Shown piece by piece: positions 24,295 through 33,930 of a stretch of 64,000 nt of DNA. How positions within the stretch are numbered: the first letter of the stretch is position 1; each line of letters starts with the position of its first letter. This DNA is from Nonomuraea coxensis DSM 45129 (lineage in GTDB: Bacteria; Actinomycetota; Actinomycetes; Streptosporangiales; Streptosporangiaceae). The notes below the pieces were generated by a model. The model was not told where the DNA came from and searched no databases. It saw only the letters and a list, made by a program, of their open reading frames with translations. The stretch lies in contig NZ_CP068985.1 in NCBI RefSeq assembly GCF_019397265.1, positions 2,894,501 through 2,958,500 of the forward strand, written 5' to 3'. Both the position numbers and the translations under genes were made by a program.

Positions 24295-25497
24295 TCACCA
24301 GGTGAGCATCAGTGACTTCAGGCCGAAGATGGCGTTGAAGGTGCGGTACTCGATCTCCTCGAACGGGTCGGCCAGGGCGAGGCGGGGGAAGCGCCGGAAC
24401 AGGGCGGGGAAGGCGATGCGCATCTCCGCGCGGGCCAGCGGCGCGCCCAGGCAGTGGTGCACGCCGTGGCCGAAGGCGAGGTGGCCGAGGTCTCCCCGGG
24501 TGATGTCGAGGCGGTCGGGGTCGTCGATGAAGGCGCGGTCGCGGTTGGCGGCAGGCAGGGAGGCGGTCACGAGTGAGCCCGCGGGGATGGTCTGTCCGGC
24601 GATCTCCACGTCGGTCGTGGTGATGCGGGGCGGCATCGTGTGCAGGATGGACAGCCAGCGCAGCAGCTCCTCCACGGCCGGTTCGATCCGGGCGGGATCG
24701 TCGCGGACCATGGCGAGCTGGTCGGGGTGGCGTAGCAGGGCCAGGACGCCCAGGCCGAGCATGTTGGCGGTGGTCTCGTGCCCGGCGATCAGCAGCAGCC
24801 CCGAGATGCCGACGAGCTCGTCGGTGCTGAGGTCGTCGCCGTGCTCGCGGACCAGCATGCCCAACATGTCCTCGCCGGGTCGCGCCTGCGCCTCGGCGAC
24901 CAGGCCGGCCATGTACGCGCGATTCTCCTGCGATGCCGCGAGCCGCTCCTCCATCGGTGACGACATGTCCAGCATGCGGGCCGAGCGGGCCTGGAACTCG
25001 CCGCGGTCGGAGTAGGGCACGCCCAGCAGTTCGCAGATCACCAGGGACGGCACCGGCAGCGCGAAGTGCGCGACCAGGTCGGCGGGCTTTCCCGCGTGCT
25101 CCAGGTCGTCCAGGGCGGCTTCGACGATCTCGGTGATACGTGGTTCGAGCCGGCGCATTCTGCGCATGGTGAACTCGGCGGTGAGCATCTTGCGTAGCCG
25201 CGTGTGCTCCGGCGGGTCGAACCCGATCAGGTTGCCGGCCCGCAGCCGGGCCTGCTCCTCCTGGCTGATCTCGCTGCCGGCGCGCAGGGTGAACGGGGCG
25301 GGCCTGTTGCTGCTGAACCGGATCGGGTCCGACAGCATCTGGCGGACGTCGTCGAAGCGGCACAGCAGGTAGGCGGGCACGCCGAACGGTGTCATCGTCT
25401 GCACGACGCCTTCGCTGTCGCGGATCCGGGTCAGCTCCTCGACGGGGTCGAACCCGTCGCGTCGCATCTGGATCGGCAGTTGTGGAGCTTCGGTCAT
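24295..25497 (-). CDS. Cytochrome P450
   Basis: 400 residues, from ATG 25497 (AAGGAG upstream). The I-helix is IAGHETT, the K-helix EELLRW and the heme loop FGHGVHHCLGAPLAR. The FDPPEHTRLRKML motif is typical of the CYP105/CYP107-like group. No ferredoxin gene is adjacent. The TetR gene upstream on the same strand (31 bases away) may control it and the divergent hydroxylase operon. The substrate is unknown. Confidence 0.92.
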   Translation of the reverse strand: MTEAPQLPIQMRRDGFDPVEELTRIRDSEGVVQTMTPFGVPAYLLCRFDDVRQMLSDPIRFSSNRPAPFTLRAGSEISQEEQARLRAGNLIGFDPPEHTRLRKMLTAEFTMRRMRRLEPRITEIVEAALDDLEHAGKPADLVAHFALPVPSLVICELLGVPYSDRGEFQARSARMLDMSSPMEERLAASQENRAYMAGLVAEAQARPGEDMLGMLVREHGDDLSTDELVGISGLLLIAGHETTANMLGLGVLALLRHPDQLAMVRDDPARIEPAVEELLRWLSILHTMPPRITTTDVEIAGQTIPAGSLVTASLPAANRDRAFIDDPDRLDITRGDLGHLAFGHGVHHCLGAPLARAEMRIAFPALFRRFPRLALADPFEEIEYRTFNAIFGLKSLMLTW

Positions 25498-25528
25498 GGT
25501 CTGCTCCTTGCGAGGTGGTGGGTGGGGC

Positions 25529-26356
25529 CTACGTATGCTCGATCCCGGCTGCGGGGGTGGCGACGGCGCGTAGGAACGCCTCGGAGAAGACCGCGCAGGT
25601 CTCCTCCACGCTGGGCAGGTCGAAGCCGGGGACCTGGTCGATGGCAGGGCGCAGCACGAAGTGCATCACGGCCGGGGCGATCAGTTGCTGGATGAGCAGC
25701 GGCAGCGGTAACGGGCGGATGCGTCCGGCGGCCATTTCGCTGGCCAGCCATCCGCCGAGGCCGAGGCCGGTGAGCTTGCGGGGGGTGAAGTGCTCCAGCA
25801 GGCGGCGCAGGGCGGGCTCGCCCGGGCGGGCCAGCGCTTCGGCGAGCATGGCCGGCATCACCCTGGGCTCGCGGGTGAGCGCTTCGGCCAGCAGCAGGTA
25901 GATCCGGTTCACGGTCTCGCTCAGGTCGGCGGGCGTGCCGGTGATCACGTCGTCGATGTTGAGGAGCGGCATGTGGCGTTCGAAGATGGCCCGCAGCAGC
26001 TCGTCCCGGCCGCCGAAGGTGACGTACAGGCTGGGCAGCGAGCAGCGGGCGGCGGTGGCGACCGCGTCGAGGGTGAGCGCGGCCAGGCCGTGCTCGCCGA
26101 TCAGGCGGGCACCCGCCTCGATCGCGCGTTCGCGCACCGGGCGCTGCCCGCCGGGGTCCACCCCGGCGGCGCGCACCGCCGCGTCCAGGGCCTGGCGGGA
26201 GCCGCCGACGCGGCGCAGCAGAGTGCTGCGGGAGACGCCGGCCTCCTGGGCGATCGCCAGGACGGGCACGTCGGCCACGTCCTTTCCCAGCCGTTCGGCG
26301 GCCCGCAGGGCGGCCTCCACGACGTCGACGGGAACGCGGCCCTCGGTGTCCGGCAT
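25529..26356 (-). CDS. TetR-family regulator with an extra N-terminal helix-turn-helix
   Basis: 275 residues, longer than the usual 190-220. Residues 30-65 carry a first HTH-like segment (VLAIAQEAGVSRSTLLRRVGG). A complete TetR_N domain follows at about 75-125 (IGEHGLAALTLDAVATAARC, SLYVTFGGRDELLRAIFERH). The C-terminal ligand domain is normal. GAGGAGG lies in front of the ATG. It is divergent from the molybdenum hydroxylase operon across an A/T-rich 137-bp gap that probably holds its operator. Confidence 0.88.
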   Translation of the reverse strand: MPDTEGRVPVDVVEAALRAAERLGKDVADVPVLAIAQEAGVSRSTLLRRVGGSRQALDAAVRAAGVDPGGQRPVRERAIEAGARLIGEHGLAALTLDAVATAARCSLPSLYVTFGGRDELLRAIFERHMPLLNIDDVITGTPADLSETVNRIYLLLAEALTREPRVMPAMLAEALARPGEPALRRLLEHFTPRKLTGLGLGGWLASEMAAGRIRPLPLPLLIQQLIAPAVMHFVLRPAIDQVPGFDLPSVEETCAVFSEAFLRAVATPAAGIEHT

Positions 26357-26493
26357 CCGCGCCTCCTCTGGACCTCTATAACCTCAACATGACACACTGA
26401 TAATCATAACATCAAGTGAAGTATCATAGCTTGGTGAAGGTCGCGAAGGACTGAGCAAGGACCGCGATTGACAAGGATCGGCAGGAGAAGCGC
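26357..26493. promoter_or_regulatory. Divergent promoter region of TetR/P450 and hydroxylase operons
   Basis: A strongly A/T-rich block at about 26377-26431 contrasts with the G/C-rich genes. It contains TGATAATCATAACATCA and GTATCATAG, with only partial dyad symmetry. I cannot assign an exact operator. Confidence 0.5.
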
Positions 26494-26967
26494 GTGGCCG
26501 AGATACGGATGAAGGTGAACGGCTCCGTCGCCTCACTCGAGGTGGAGCCGTGGGTCAGCCTGCTGGACGCGCTGCGCGAGCGGCTCGGCGTGACAGGGCC
26601 GAAGAAGGGCTGCGACCAGGGCGCCTGCGGCGCGTGCACGGTGCTGGCCGACGGCGTGCGGATCAACTCCTGCCTGGCGCTGGCCATCCAGTACGACGGC
26701 CGCGAGATCACCACGATCGAGGGGGTGGCGCATCCGCTGAAGGAGGCGTTCATCCGCCATGACGGCTTCCAGTGCGGCTACTGCACCTCGGGCCAGATCT
26801 GCTCGGCGATCGGCATGCTGGCCGAGCACGCCGCGGGGATGCCCAGCGCCGTGGCCGACTCCGGCGCCTTGAGCGAGGCCGAGGTCAGGGAGCGGATGAG
26901 CGGCAACCTGTGCCGCTGCGGCGCCTACAACGGCATCGTGGACGCGATCATGGAGGTCTCGGGATGA
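26494..26967 (+). CDS. Molybdenum hydroxylase, 2Fe-2S small subunit (CoxS/PaoA-like)
   Basis: 157 residues from GTG 26494 (GGAG upstream). The plant-type cluster is [15 protein letters not shown] with a fourth cysteine in NSCLAL. The second 2Fe-2S cluster uses [11 protein letters not shown] and GNLCRCGAY. It passes electrons between the molybdenum cofactor and FAD. The stop overlaps the FAD-subunit start (ATGA). Confidence 0.94.
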   Translation: MAEIRMKVNGSVASLEVEPWVSLLDALRERLGVTGPKKGCDQGACGACTVLADGVRINSCLALAIQYDGREITTIEGVAHPLKEAFIRHDGFQCGYCTSGQICSAIGMLAEHAAGMPSAVADSGALSEAEVRERMSGNLCRCGAYNGIVDAIMEVSG

Positions 26968-27953
26968 GACCGTTCGCCTACATCAAGGCCGCCGACGTCG
27001 AGTCGGCGGTCCAGGCCGCCGCCGAGCCCGGCACGAAGTTCCTCGGCGGCGGCACCAACCTGGTCGACCTGATGCGCGAGGGCGTCGAGCGGCCCGACAC
27101 CCTCGTGGACGTCACCGGCCTGCCCTACGACACGGTGGAGGAGCTGCCCGGCGGCGGGCTGCGGATCGGCGCGCTGGTGCGCAACAGCACCCTCGCCGCC
27201 GACCGGCGGGTGCGCACCCGCTACCCGGTGCTGTCGCAGGCGCTGCTGTCGGGAGCCTCCGGCCAGCTGCGGAACATGGCCACCGTGGGCGGCAACCTGC
27301 TGCAACGCACCTGCTGCCCCTACTTCTACGACACCGCCTCGGCCTGCAACAAGCGCGAGCCCGGCAGCGGCTGCGACGCGCTGGAGGGGTTCAACCGCGG
27401 CTGCGCGATCCTGGGCGTGAGCGAGCACTGCATCGCCACCCACCCGTCCGACATGTGCGTGGCGCTGGCCGCGCTGGACGCCGTGGTGGAGGTGCGCGGC
27501 GTGGGCGGCACGCGGCGCGTCCCGCTGGCGGACCTGCACCGGCTGCCCGGCGACACCCCGCAGGTCGAGACCACGCTGGAAGCCGGCGACCTGATCACGG
27601 CGGTCGAACTGCCGCCCGTTCCCGCCGCGGCCCGCTCCCGCTACCGCAAGGTTCGCGACCGCGCCTCCTACGCCTTCGCCCTGGTCTCGGTGGCGGCGGC
27701 GCTGGAAGTGCGCGACGGCACGGTTACGGACGTCCGGCTGGCGCTGGGCGGCGTCGCCCCCAAACCCTGGCGGGCCCGCGAGGCGGAGCGGATCCTGCTC
27801 GGCGGCCTCGCCGACGAGGCGGCCTTCCGGCGGGCGGCCGAGGCCGAGCTGGCCGCTGCTGCCGTACGGCAGGGAAACGCGTTCAAGACCACCCTGGCCG
27901 TCTCCACCATCGTGGCCACGCTGCGCGAGCTGAACGAGGAGGCAGCTCGATGA
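26964..27953 (+). CDS. Molybdenum hydroxylase, FAD-binding subunit (PaoB/YagS-like)
   Basis: 329 residues. The FAD motifs are [13 protein letters not shown] and [13 protein letters not shown]. The following CCPYFY...[13 protein letters not shown] segment holds the extra cysteines that bind a 4Fe-4S cluster in the PaoB branch, which separates it from CO dehydrogenase CoxM. The CO_deh_flav_C domain ends the chain. It starts inside the small-subunit stop and ends overlapping the large-subunit start. Confidence 0.92.
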   Translation: MRPFAYIKAADVESAVQAAAEPGTKFLGGGTNLVDLMREGVERPDTLVDVTGLPYDTVEELPGGGLRIGALVRNSTLAADRRVRTRYPVLSQALLSGASGQLRNMATVGGNLLQRTCCPYFYDTASACNKREPGSGCDALEGFNRGCAILGVSEHCIATHPSDMCVALAALDAVVEVRGVGGTRRVPLADLHRLPGDTPQVETTLEAGDLITAVELPPVPAAARSRYRKVRDRASYAFALVSVAAALEVRDGTVTDVRLALGGVAPKPWRAREAERILLGGLADEAAFRRAAEAELAAAAVRQGNAFKTTLAVSTIVATLRELNEEAAR

Positions 27954-30220
27954 GCATCAAGTACGCCGAGACAGAGCCCGCGACCGGTACATCCAAGTAC
28001 GTCGGCCAGGGTGTCGACCGGCGCGACGGCCCGGCCAAGACGACCGGCCAGGCCCGCTTCGCCGCCGAGTTCCCCTACCCGGACCTGGCCTACGCGGCGC
28101 TCGTGCACGCCACGATCGCGCGCGGCCGCATCATCGCCCTCGACACGGCGGCGGCACGGGCGGTGCGCGGCGTGATCGACGTGCTCACCCACGAGAACGC
28201 CCCGGCCATGAAGCCTGCGCCCAAGATGAGCTTCCTCGACCTCAGCTCGATCGCCTCGGGCACGTCGGTCAACTACCTGGCCACCGATGAGGTGCACTGG
28301 AACGGCCAGCCGATCGTGGTCGTGGTCGCCGAGACGCCCGAGACGGCACGGTACGCGGCGTCGCTGGTGCGGCCGTCCTACCAGGAGCTGCCCGCCACGG
28401 TGGACTTCGCGGCCGGAGAGCCGAACGCCGTCCCGGAAAAGGGCATCCCGATCATGGAGAGCGGGGCCGACAAGGGAGACGCGCGCGCCGCGCTGGCCGC
28501 CGCGCCCGTCTCGGTGGACCTGCGCTTCAGCACGCCGCCGTACAACCACAACGCGATCGAGCCGCACGCCACGACCGCAGTGTGGGACGGCGACCACCTG
28601 ACGCTGCACGAGGGCGCGCAGAACATCCCCTGGCTGCGCAAACACCTGGCGCAGCGGTTCGGGGTGCCGGAGACGTCGGTCCGGATCCTGTCCCCGTACG
28701 TCGGCGGCGCGTTCGGCGGCAAGTCGCGCGCCTGGGCCGGCACCCTGCTGGCCGCGCTGGCGGCACGGGCGACCGGCCGCGCGGTGCGGCTCGCGCTCAC
28801 CCGAGCGGGCGTCTACCACACCGTCGGCGGCCGCACCCCCAGCACCCAGCGGGTCGCGCTCGGCGCCGACGCCCAGGGACGTCTGACCGCGCTCATCCAC
28901 ACCAGCGTCTCCAGAACCGGCCGGATCGGCGGCATGCCCGAGCCGATCACCGCGGCCTCCCACCACCTGTACGCCGCCCCCAACATCCACCTGGCCCAGA
29001 ACGTCGTCCAGCTCGACCTGCTGCCCAACACCTTCATGCGCGCCCCCGGCGAGTCCATCGGCACCTTCGCCGTGGAATCGGCCATGGACGAACTCGCCTG
29101 GCAACTGGGCATGGACCCGATCGAACTGCGCATGCGCAACGAGCCCGAGCGCGGCCCGGTGGGCGGCCAGCGGTTCACCCACCGCATGCTCAAGGAGGCG
29201 TACGCGCTGGGGGCCGAGCGGTTCGGCTGGCGCGAGCGCGACCCCCGGCCGGGCGTCATGCGCGACGGCCGCTGGCTGGTCGGCATGGGCGTGGCCACCG
29301 CCTTCCACCCCTCCATGCGCATGCCCGCGCAGGTCACCGTCCGGCTGGGCGCCGATGGCACGCTCGTGGTGCGCAGCGGCATGCACGAGATGGGCATGGG
29401 CACCGCGACCGTGCAGGCCCAGATCGCCGCCGACGAGATGGGCGTCCCGCTGGAGTCCGTCCATGTGGAGTACGGCGACTCCGACTTGCCGCCCGGCCCC
29501 GGTGCGATCGGCTCGGTGCAGACCGCCAGCGCGGCGGCGGGCGTGATCGACGCCTGCGCCAAGCTGAAGAAGTCCGCCCTCGCCCTGGCCCGCCGCGCGC
29601 CCGGCTCACCCCTGCGCGGCCACAAGCTGGAGGACTTGGTGGCCCGCGACGGCGGCCTCCACCACGCCGGCGGCGGCCAGACCTACGGCGAGATCCTGAC
29701 CGCGGCCGGCCGCGACCATCTGGAAGCCGAGTCCAAGGCGGGCATGCTCGGCTTCGTCGCCCGCACCGTGCTCGAACGCCGCCGGAAGGTGCGGGCGGCC
29801 ACCGGCGCGCAGTTCTGCGAGGTCCGGGTGGACCCCGACACCATGGAGGTACGCGTCTCGCGCTGGCTCGGCGTCTTCGACGTCGGCACCGTGATCAACG
29901 CCAAGACGGCGACCAGCCAGCTGCGCGGCGGCATCGTGATGGGCATCGGCATGGCCCTGTCGGAGCAGACCCTCGTCGACGGCCGCGACGGCCGGATCGT
30001 GAACCCGAGCCTGTCAGAGTACCACGTGCCCGTGCACGCCGACATCCCCCACATCGACGTGCACTACCTGAACGAGCCCGACCCCACCACACCGCTCGGC
30101 CTGCTCGGCATCGGCGAGGTCGGCATCACCGGCGTCGCCGCCGCCGTGGCCAACGCCGTACGGCACGCCACCGGCAAACGCGTCCTCGACCTGCCCATCA
30201 CCCTCGACAAACTGCTGTGA
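27950..30220 (+). CDS. Molybdenum hydroxylase, molybdopterin-binding large subunit (PaoC/YagR-like)
   Basis: 756 residues. The N-terminal Ald_Xan_dh_C domain is followed by the cofactor-binding blocks [33 protein letters not shown] and [38 protein letters not shown] near the C-terminus contains the expected catalytic glutamate. Together the three subunits probably oxidise an aldehyde or N-heterocycle. No cofactor-maturation (XdhC-like) gene is present here. Confidence 0.92.
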   Translation: MSIKYAETEPATGTSKYVGQGVDRRDGPAKTTGQARFAAEFPYPDLAYAALVHATIARGRIIALDTAAARAVRGVIDVLTHENAPAMKPAPKMSFLDLSSIASGTSVNYLATDEVHWNGQPIVVVVAETPETARYAASLVRPSYQELPATVDFAAGEPNAVPEKGIPIMESGADKGDARAALAAAPVSVDLRFSTPPYNHNAIEPHATTAVWDGDHLTLHEGAQNIPWLRKHLAQRFGVPETSVRILSPYVGGAFGGKSRAWAGTLLAALAARATGRAVRLALTRAGVYHTVGGRTPSTQRVALGADAQGRLTALIHTSVSRTGRIGGMPEPITAASHHLYAAPNIHLAQNVVQLDLLPNTFMRAPGESIGTFAVESAMDELAWQLGMDPIELRMRNEPERGPVGGQRFTHRMLKEAYALGAERFGWRERDPRPGVMRDGRWLVGMGVATAFHPSMRMPAQVTVRLGADGTLVVRSGMHEMGMGTATVQAQIAADEMGVPLESVHVEYGDSDLPPGPGAIGSVQTASAAAGVIDACAKLKKSALALARRAPGSPLRGHKLEDLVARDGGLHHAGGGQTYGEILTAAGRDHLEAESKAGMLGFVARTVLERRRKVRAATGAQFCEVRVDPDTMEVRVSRWLGVFDVGTVINAKTATSQLRGGIVMGIGMALSEQTLVDGRDGRIVNPSLSEYHVPVHADIPHIDVHYLNEPDPTTPLGLLGIGEVGITGVAAAVANAVRHATGKRVLDLPITLDKLL

Positions 30221-30915
30221 ATCGCGACAGCCCGGGGGCACATCCCCGGGCCGGACGCCGCCCCGGCAACCCCGGCACTCGGGAGGCGATCCTCGCCGCC
30301 GCCCGCCATCTGTTCGCCGACAAGGGTTACGACAGCGCCTCCATCCGTGCCGTCGCCACCCGCGCCGAGGTCGACCCGGCGCTGGTTCACCACTATTTCG
30401 GCACCAAGGACAAGCTCTTCCTGGCCTGCGTCAGCGCCCCGTTCGACCCGGCGGACCTGATGCCGAAGGTCCTGGCGGCACCCCGCGCCGAGCTCGGCGA
30501 CGCCTTGGTGCGGGCCGTCCTGGACATCTGGGACTCTCCCGCCGGCAGCGCCGCCGCAGCGTTGCTGGGCTCCAGCTTGAACAACGAGTGGATCGCACGG
30601 CTCCTGCGCGAGTTCCTCACCACTCAGGTCCTGCGGCCGGCGATCGAGCACCTCGGCATCGACGAACAGGAGGCCCCCGCTCGGGCCGCCCTGGCCGCCA
30701 CCCAGCTCATCGGCCTGGCCGTGATCCGTCACGTCCTCAAGCTCGAACCCGTCGCCTCCGCCCCGCCCGACCACCTGGTGGCCGCCACCGGCCCCACCGT
30801 GCAGCGCTACCTGACCGAAGACCTGCCCGCCGCACAGCTGAACGGGCCGGGACCGACGAAAGCGGGGAGCGCACTACCGCGCGCTCCCCGTTCCATCTCT
30901 CAAGGAACTACTTGA
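30217..30915 (+). CDS. TetR-family transcriptional regulator
   Basis: 232 residues from a GTG overlapping the hydroxylase stop, so it is the fourth gene of that operon. The HTH is ASIRAVATRAEVDPALVHHYFGTKDKLFLA. The C-terminal domain resembles TetR_C_33-type members with LNNEWIARLLREFL. The last 20 residues lie over a hairpin and overlap the convergent amylase gene by eight bases. Confidence 0.88.
   Translation: MNRDSPGAHPRAGRRPGNPGTREAILAAARHLFADKGYDSASIRAVATRAEVDPALVHHYFGTKDKLFLACVSAPFDPADLMPKVLAAPRAELGDALVRAVLDIWDSPAGSAAAALLGSSLNNEWIARLLREFLTTQVLRPAIEHLGIDEQEAPARAALAATQLIGLAVIRHVLKLEPVASAPPDHLVAATGPTVQRYLTEDLPAAQLNGPGPTKAGSALPRAPRSISQGTT
30863..30890. terminator. Bidirectional terminator hairpin between TetR and amylase genes
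   Basis: CGGGGAGCGC (30863-30872) and GCGCTCCCCG (30881-30890) form a perfect 10-bp stem with an 8-base loop. It lies inside the TetR tail and 18 bases past the convergent amylase stop, so it can serve the minus strand. Confidence 0.65.
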
Positions 30916-33862
30916 GGTACGGCCCGTCCGCTCCGACCTTGCCCGGAGCCGGGCTGCCGGCCTGGTCGAGCACATAGGCGCGGACGTTGCCCTTGCCGCT
31001 GGCGGCGATCGACAGGGTCTGGTCGGTGACGGTCTTGACGTCCCCGGTGACCGCGTCGACGTACTTCCCGTTGGGGATGCCGGTGAACGTGGCGCCGGAG
31101 GAGACGGTGACCAGGACGAAGCTGTCGGTGGATCCGCTGGTGTAGCGGCGCTTGTAGGCCATCTGCCCGGTCACGCCTTCGGTCGAGTACTGCCCCATCT
31201 GCAGGGCCGGGATCGACCGGCGGATCTGGTTGAGCCGCTGCAGGTGCTTGACCAGCGGCTGGCTCAAGGTGGTCGCGACGGGTCCCGACGCGCTGGAGAC
31301 CACCCCGAAGTCACTCGCGTTGACGGAGCCCTCGATCTTGTCGCCGTAGTAGGCGCGGCCCGTCGTGGCGAGCGGGCAGGTGGGCCCGCAGTCGATCTGC
31401 TTGCCCTTCTGGAACTCGATCTCCGATCCGTAGTAGAGCGTGGGGATGCCGCGGAAGGTCCACATCAGGCTCATGTTCTCGGCCCAGGCGTCGGTGCCGC
31501 CGGCGTAGCGGTTGGACGACTTGTTGGGTCCGTAGTCGTGGGAGTCGACGTAGACGGTGTTGTAGGTGGCGTCGTTGGTGCTGTCGTCGGAGTCCTTGCC
31601 GTTGTTGAAGGCGTTCTGCGCGTCGGAGAAGTTCATGTGCATGCGCATGTCGATGATGTTCATGCCGGAGAACTTCGAGTGGTCCGGCGCGTGGTAATCG
31701 TTGCCGTTCAGGCGGGCGTTGGTGCTGGTGGGCTGGTTGCCCGTACCGAGCTGCTCCTCGTAGTTGTACTGCTCGATCGCGGCCTTCTCGTCGTCGGCGC
31801 TGTACTCCTTGCGCTCCTTCCAGGTGTAGAACTGCGCGGAGTGGTTGACAGAACCGCGGTTCCACTTGTCGTTGACGAAGGCGGCCACCTCGCCGAACAC
31901 ATAGAAGTTCTTGGCCTTCTCCTCGCCGAACTTCTCCTTCACCCGGTCATAGATCGCCGGCAGGAAGCGGCGGTTCCAGGTGACGCGGGGGATGTGAATG
32001 GCGGTGTCGATGCGGAAACCGTCGACGCCCATGTCGATGTACCGGTTGTAGGCGTCGATGAGGTACTTCTGCACTTCGGCGTTCTCGGTGTTGAAGTCGG
32101 CCAGGTCATCGTGCAGCCAGCAACTGCGCGAGTCCTCGCCCTCCCAGTTGCCGATCCAGCACTGGTGGTAGTACTTCGCCGGGAACATGCCCGAGGTCGG
32201 GCTCGGCCACTGGCAGTTGTAGATGGTGTAGCCCTCGGGGCTGAACCACTGCGTCGGGGTCCCCCAGTTCTTGCAGGTGTTGCCCGCGGGCTCCTCGGTC
32301 GACCACAGGTCGCCGTTGTACGGCCGTCCCTTGGCCATCTCGTTCTGGGCGGCCGTCATGTCGGGGTCGTCGCCCTGGTGCTCGACCATCGGGTCGTACT
32401 CCTGGCCCGGAACCTTCTTGCTGTACAGCCACTTCCACTGCTCGTCACGGATGCCGTAGACGGGCGGGACGAACAGGCCCTTGGCGCCCCAACGGGAGCT
32501 GTGGTTGTAGACCACGTCCTGGTAGATCTTCAGGCCCTTGGCGTGCGCCTTGTTGATCAGGTCCTGGTAGGTGTTCCCGGGCGTCTCCAGCCGCGTGTCC
32601 ACCCGGTAGAAGTCCCAGCCGTGGTAGCCGTGGTAGTCGTAGTCGGAGCGGTTCAGCACGACCGGGGTGATCCAGATCGCGGAGAAGCCGAGGGCCTTGA
32701 TGTAGTCGAGCTTGTCGACGAGGCCCTTGAAGTCGCCGCGGAACATCGGGTCGTTGTTCGTCGCGTTACCGGACCTGATGTTCTGGCTTCCGCCCCTGTC
32801 GTTCGAGGTGTCGCCGTCATAGAACCGTGCCGTCATGACGAAGTAGATGGAGTCCTTGCGAGGATCGCCGCCGAGCGGAGTCCCCGGGGACGCCGGCGGC
32901 GGCCCGTCGCCCGTCTTCACCGAGACGGCACCGGTGTACGCGGACTTGTTGCCCGCGGCGTCCAGTGCTCGCACCTTGTACGTGTAGGACGTCTGGGGGT
33001 CCAGCCCGGAGTCCTTGTACGTCGTGCCGGACGTGGATCGGACGACCGGCGTCTCGTCGCCCTTGGCCCGGCTGATCTCGTAGCCGGTGACGCCCACCTT
33101 GTCGGTCGACGCCGTCCAGGTCAGCGTGACGTTCGTGCCCGACGCGGTCGCCGCCAGGCCCGTGGGCACGGTCGGCGGAGTCGTGTCCGGCGGCGGCTCG
33201 GCCCCACAGGGATCCGACGCCCCCGCGCTCACGACGCCGTTCTTCACGGTGGTGGTGCCGGTGCCGAGGGTGTAGTTGTTGCCGTGGTTGTTGTCCCAGG
33301 TTCCGCTGTTGTTGTTGAAGGTGACCTGGAAGGTGGTTGCGGTGGCGAGGTCGACGGTCTTCTTTTTCCAGCCGGTGCAGGCGGTGTCCATGGCGATGCC
33401 GGGGACGGTGGTCCAGGTGCCGCCGATGCCGTAGTGGATGTTGGCGGTGCTCCAGGTGGTGGAGTAGTAGACGGTGGCGGTGTTCTGGGGGTTGGTGCCC
33501 TGGCAGGGGTCGGTGGCGTTGGCGGTGGCGACGCCGTCCTTGACGATGGTGGTGCCGGTGCCGAGGGTGTAGTTGTTGCCGTGGTTGTTGTCCCAGGTTC
33601 CGCTGTTGTTGTTGAAGGTGACCTGGAAGGTGGTTGCGGTGGCGAGGTCGACGGTCTTCTTTTTCCAGCCGGTGCAGGCGGTGTCCATGGCGATGCCGGG
33701 GACGGTGGTCCAGGTGCCGCCGATGCCGTAGTGGATGTTGGCGGTGCTCCAGCTCGTCTTGTAGAAGACGGTGGCGCTGTTCGCGGCACGGGCTGCGGTC
33801 ACCGGTATCAGGGTTGATAACACGATGATCGCCGCGGCCGCGGCTGAGTACAGGCGCTTCAT
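30908..33862 (-). CDS. Secreted GH13 alpha-amylase with N-terminal CBM25 pair and FN3
   Basis: 984 residues. A signal peptide ends at ARA. Two CBM25 starch-binding modules (about residues 30-120 and 127-220) share blocks such as STANIHYGIGGTWTTVPGI. An FN3 domain follows (PPTVPTGLAATAS...SYTYKVRALD), then the GH13 barrel. The nucleophile Asp is in DGFRIDTA, the acid/base Glu in VFGEVA and the third Asp in VDSHDYGP. It should cut extracellular starch or glycogen to maltodextrins. Its CBM pair is encoded by DNA matching that of the next gene. Confidence 0.93.
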   Translation of the reverse strand: MKRLYSAAAAAIIVLSTLIPVTAARAANSATVFYKTSWSTANIHYGIGGTWTTVPGIAMDTACTGWKKKTVDLATATTFQVTFNNNSGTWDNNHGNNYTLGTGTTIVKDGVATANATDPCQGTNPQNTATVYYSTTWSTANIHYGIGGTWTTVPGIAMDTACTGWKKKTVDLATATTFQVTFNNNSGTWDNNHGNNYTLGTGTTTVKNGVVSAGASDPCGAEPPPDTTPPTVPTGLAATASGTNVTLTWTASTDKVGVTGYEISRAKGDETPVVRSTSGTTYKDSGLDPQTSYTYKVRALDAAGNKSAYTGAVSVKTGDGPPPASPGTPLGGDPRKDSIYFVMTARFYDGDTSNDRGGSQNIRSGNATNNDPMFRGDFKGLVDKLDYIKALGFSAIWITPVVLNRSDYDYHGYHGWDFYRVDTRLETPGNTYQDLINKAHAKGLKIYQDVVYNHSSRWGAKGLFVPPVYGIRDEQWKWLYSKKVPGQEYDPMVEHQGDDPDMTAAQNEMAKGRPYNGDLWSTEEPAGNTCKNWGTPTQWFSPEGYTIYNCQWPSPTSGMFPAKYYHQCWIGNWEGEDSRSCWLHDDLADFNTENAEVQKYLIDAYNRYIDMGVDGFRIDTAIHIPRVTWNRRFLPAIYDRVKEKFGEEKAKNFYVFGEVAAFVNDKWNRGSVNHSAQFYTWKERKEYSADDEKAAIEQYNYEEQLGTGNQPTSTNARLNGNDYHAPDHSKFSGMNIIDMRMHMNFSDAQNAFNNGKDSDDSTNDATYNTVYVDSHDYGPNKSSNRYAGGTDAWAENMSLMWTFRGIPTLYYGSEIEFQKGKQIDCGPTCPLATTGRAYYGDKIEGSVNASDFGVVSSASGPVATTLSQPLVKHLQRLNQIRRSIPALQMGQYSTEGVTGQMAYKRRYTSGSTDSFVLVTVSSGATFTGIPNGKYVDAVTGDVKTVTDQTLSIAASGKGNVRAYVLDQAGSPAPGKVGADGPYLK
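33233..33772 (-). repeat. 540-bp CBM25-pair repeat, copy A
   Basis: Read side by side with 33967-34506 the two 540-bp blocks appear identical. Each holds two CBM25 units whose matching bases recur at a 297-bp spacing. This copy encodes the N-terminal modules of the larger amylase. Confidence 0.9.
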
Positions 33863-33930
33863 TGCCGTTCTTTCTGTTGGGGGATGAGAGTCGTCCCGGC
33901 CCGGACAAGTCCGAGACGCCCCGGCGTCGT

